Assembly (NCBI RefSeq): GCF_010894405.1
Contig: NZ_JAAIYA010000004.1
Coordinates: forward strand, 124,001-188,000
Length of the DNA: 64,000 nt
Direction: 5' to 3'
Origin: Pyxidicoccus caerfyrddinensis
GTDB taxonomy: Bacteria; Myxococcota; Myxococcia; Myxococcales; Myxococcaceae
Of this stretch, positions 62,065 through 64,000 are shown one piece after another (position 1 is the stretch's first letter; every line of letters begins with the position of its first letter). The notes beneath the pieces are model-generated. The model had not been told where the DNA came from, ran no database searches, and saw nothing but the letters and a program-made list of their open reading frames with translations. Position numbers and translations under genes: made by a program.

Positions 62065-63255
62065 ATGACGCGCGAGTTCGCCATCACCGCCCCGTCCCCG
62101 TCGCTCTCACTCGGCGCGGACGGGCGTGGCGAGGTGGCCTTCACCGTCACCAACGTCACCGGGCTCGCGATGCGGGCCGTAGTCAGGCTCCTGCCCGAGC
62201 CTCCGTTGAAGCCGGAGTGGCTGAGCGTGCGCGGCGCGGACCACCGCGACATGCCACCGGGAGCGACGGAGGTCTTCACGGTGGGCCTCCAGGTGCCCCC
62301 CGGCGCGCCCCCGGGTCCGTACACGTTCCGCATGGTGGTGGCGGACCTGGACCTTCCCGACGAGCGCTTCGCGGAGGGCCCCACCATCGCCGTGGAGGTG
62401 CGCCCCACGCCGCTGCCCGCGAAGCCGTTCCCCTGGTGGTGGCTCGTGGTGGGCGGGCTCGTCATCGCGGGTGGCGCGGTGGCGTTGTTCCTCGGCTTGC
62501 GCGGTGACGATGCCGAACCCGGCACGTGTCCGGCCGGACAGGTGACGTGTGGAGACCGGTGCATCGACGTGCGGTCCGACGCGAAGAACTGCGGCGCGTG
62601 CGGGACGACCTGCGGCCCTGAGGAAGTCTGCGAGGGAGGAGCCTGCGAGTGCACGGAGGGACGGGAGCGCTGCGGGAATGTCTGCATCGACACGCGGCAG
62701 AACGACCGGAACTGCGGCGCTTGTGGCGTGACGTGCGGCGCGGGGCAGTTCTGCCGCGACGGCCGCTGCCAGTGCCCCTCGGGCCTGGGCCTGTGCGGCG
62801 AGCGCTGCGTGGACACGCGCAAGGACACGCAGAACTGCGGCGCATGCAACACGCGCTGCGGAGCGAACCAGGTCTGCACCGACGGTCGCTGCGGCTGCAC
62901 CGGGAGCCTCACGCTCTGCGGAGGCCAGTGCGTGGAGACGGACACGGATGAGCAGAACTGCCGCACCTGTGGCACCCGCTGTGGGCCGTCGCAGCAATGC
63001 GTGGGGGGCCGGTGTCAGTGCAACTCGGGGCTGACGCTGTGCGGGAATAGCTGCGTCAACGTGCAGCTCGACAAGAACAACTGTGGCCGCTGCGGTGCGA
63101 CGTGTGCCACGGGCAGGACGTGCAAGAACGGCTCGTGTGTCACCGGCGTCACCGCGCCGTGTGCCGTCGGACAGGTGCTGTGCCCGTGTACGGGCACGTG
63201 CATCCTCAACACGATGTGCGCGAAGCTGTGCGCCGCGGGTGTGCAGCCGAAGTGA
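62065..63255 (+). CDS. Membrane-anchored Cys-rich repeat protein (MXAN_6577-like)
   Basis: A 396-residue protein. Residues 1-125: an Ig-like cytoplasmic or N-terminal domain (GEVAFTVTNVTGLAMRAVVR; GATEVFTVGLQVPPGAPPGP). Residues ~132-155: one helix (FPWWWLVVGGLVIAGGAVAL). From ~160: about six repeats of a CG.xC.DxR.D..NCGACG.xC unit with some 45 Cys (CGDRCIDVRSDAKNCGACG; CGNVCIDTRQNDRNCGACG), typical of myxobacterial Cys-rich surface proteins. The repeats must be extracytoplasmic and disulphide-bonded. I choose the ATG at 62065; the site upstream is not ideal. Function unknown. Confidence 0.82.
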   Translation: MTREFAITAPSPSLSLGADGRGEVAFTVTNVTGLAMRAVVRLLPEPPLKPEWLSVRGADHRDMPPGATEVFTVGLQVPPGAPPGPYTFRMVVADLDLPDERFAEGPTIAVEVRPTPLPAKPFPWWWLVVGGLVIAGGAVALFLGLRGDDAEPGTCPAGQVTCGDRCIDVRSDAKNCGACGTTCGPEEVCEGGACECTEGRERCGNVCIDTRQNDRNCGACGVTCGAGQFCRDGRCQCPSGLGLCGERCVDTRKDTQNCGACNTRCGANQVCTDGRCGCTGSLTLCGGQCVETDTDEQNCRTCGTRCGPSQQCVGGRCQCNSGLTLCGNSCVNVQLDKNNCGRCGATCATGRTCKNGSCVTGVTAPCAVGQVLCPCTGTCILNTMCAKLCAAGVQPK

Positions 63256-63273
63256 GCGGTGCGGCGGTCCGCG

Positions 63274-63819
63274 CTAGGCGCTCCACATCACGCGGTACGT
63301 GGTGCCCGTGCTGTCGAAGCGGAGCACGTCCACCTGGGGTTCCTTCGCACCGGAGGCACGCATGCCCGCGAGCATGGTGCCCTTCGTGAAGTAGCGGGCG
63401 ACGTCCAGCTCGTTCATCCACAGCTCCATCTCCCGCTCCCCCAGCATGGTGGTGCGGACCTCCGTGTAGCTGTTGCCCGAGCGGAAGTTCTTCTGCGTCC
63501 GCTCCAGCATCCGCCGAGGGCCCAGCAGCCGCAGCACGCCGAACAGCGCGCTGCCCACCACCGTCTCCTTGTACCCATCCACCAGGCGCTCCCCCAGCCA
63601 GCACAGGCCTTCTTCCTCGGGAGCGTCCGGGCACAGCGCCCCGGCGGAGCGCCGCAGCCACCGCGTGAAGTCCACCTGCGGGTAGCCCGGCAGCAGCTTG
63701 CGGTCCAGGTCCAGTCCCGCCTCCCGGAGCTGTGCTTTCAGCATCGGCGTCACCCTCTCGCCGAGGCCCCGGAAGAACAGCGCCTCCACCGTGTGCTCGA
63801 AGACGATGCGGTCAGCCAT
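63274..63819 (-). CDS. DUF2378 (TIGR02265) protein
   Basis: A 181-residue cytoplasmic protein. The pattern RIVFEHTVEALFFRGLGERV, then DFTRWLRRSAGALCP, GERLVDGYKETVVGSALFGV, RRMLERTQKNFRSGNSYTEV and C-terminal GTTYRVMWSA is the DUF2378 signature, a family almost limited to Myxococcales. Function unknown; related proteins are numerous in each genome. The start at 63819 is preferred, with a longer GTG form to 63849 possible. It converges on the Cys-rich protein. Confidence 0.85.
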   Translation of the reverse strand: MADRIVFEHTVEALFFRGLGERVTPMLKAQLREAGLDLDRKLLPGYPQVDFTRWLRRSAGALCPDAPEEEGLCWLGERLVDGYKETVVGSALFGVLRLLGPRRMLERTQKNFRSGNSYTEVRTTMLGEREMELWMNELDVARYFTKGTMLAGMRASGAKEPQVDVLRFDSTGTTYRVMWSA

Positions 63820-64000
63820 TCCGGCAGCGTAGGCGTCGTGGATCCCCACCAGTACGAGCGCCCGAGCTCCCTTCCAGTGGAAGACAGTTCAAGGGCCCGC
63901 GGGGACGTACGGCGTTGTCGGCGAATGCCGGGTCCTTCGTGAAGCCGTGCCCGATGCCCTGCACACGCGCACAGCCACGCCGCCTGGTCGAGGAACTCCC

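Noticed and set aside
62527-63240. CRISPR-like repetition
   Set aside because: The periodic pattern is protein-level (Cys-rich repeat); DNA units vary in length and sequence and lie inside a gene.
1-64000. CRISPR array, rRNA genes or prophage block
   Set aside because: No regular direct repeats with spacers, no rRNA-like sequence, and no run of phage structural genes were seen while reading the window.
63850-64000. Partial gene at the right end
   Set aside because: One minus-strand frame (GIGHGFTKDPAFADNAV) is slightly protein-like, but it is too short and lacks a start or a known motif.

Overview
The window looks like myxobacterial chromosome, most likely family Myxococcaceae (Myxococcus, Corallococcus or Pyxidicoccus). 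The reasons are very high GC with strong G/C third-position bias, many small lipoproteins of unknown function, a DUF2378-type protein and a cysteine-rich repeat protein of a kind seen mainly in Myxococcales, and abundant two-component, ECF and AraC regulators. All product calls are from reading motifs; no database search was run.

Layout. 0.3-2.8 kb: a CBS-pair protein, a decayed HExxH metallopeptidase, a nucleoside deaminase and a small membrane protein. 3.2-6.8 kb: a one-domain response regulator overlapping a large hybrid histidine kinase. 7.2-17.5 kb: an iron locus, with a lipoprotein gene followed by a six-gene overlapping operon for a NRPS-independent (NIS) hydroxamate siderophore (PLP decarboxylase, two IucA/IucC synthetases, acyltransferase, N-monooxygenase, MFS exporter). 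A Fur-box-like AT-rich site precedes it and a strong hairpin follows it. 17.6-26.1 kb: mixed genes (NTF2-like lipoprotein, AraC regulator, DUF4261 protein, POT peptide transporter, a 455-residue unknown, an ArsR/SRPBCC pair) and remnants. 26.2-33.8 kb: a tRNA/tmRNA 3'-end fragment with a trace of transposase, then a PepSY membrane protein with a TonB-dependent receptor. Divergent to them is a 1119-residue lipoprotein joining Ig-like, discoidin-like and FN3 domains to a di-haem oxidoreductase domain. 34-40.5 kb: lipoproteins, two PH-like membrane proteins and a BTAD/AAA regulator.

40.9-48.6 kb is the most accessory-looking stretch. It holds three TIR-domain proteins from two subfamilies, IS66 remnants, a frameshifted gene overlapping one TIR gene, and a deleted phytoene-desaturase-like pseudogene. 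One TIR protein (44988-47012, clearly lower GC than its surroundings) has a cytoplasmic TIR domain, one membrane helix and a Cys-rich ectodomain with an ADYC motif. That is the layout of a bacterial transmembrane TIR receptor and is my best candidate for an undescribed system.

48.8-64 kb returns to core-like content: an RhlE-like RNA helicase with a good terminator, a spermidine-synthase-like methyltransferase, an alpha-carbonic anhydrase, a DUF2652 protein, a DinB protein, an EF-G paralogue, a cyclic-nucleotide-binding protein, an FKBP isomerase, a membrane metallophosphoesterase, an ECF sigma/anti-sigma operon, a membrane-anchored Cys-rich repeat protein and a DUF2378 protein.

The iron genes probably work together. 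The NIS operon would make and export a citrate-hydroxamate siderophore; the TonB receptor/PepSY pair 9 kb downstream, which has its own Fur-like site at the start codon, is a candidate uptake route, though this link is inferred only. The TIR genes would act in abortive-type defence or cell-surface sensing.
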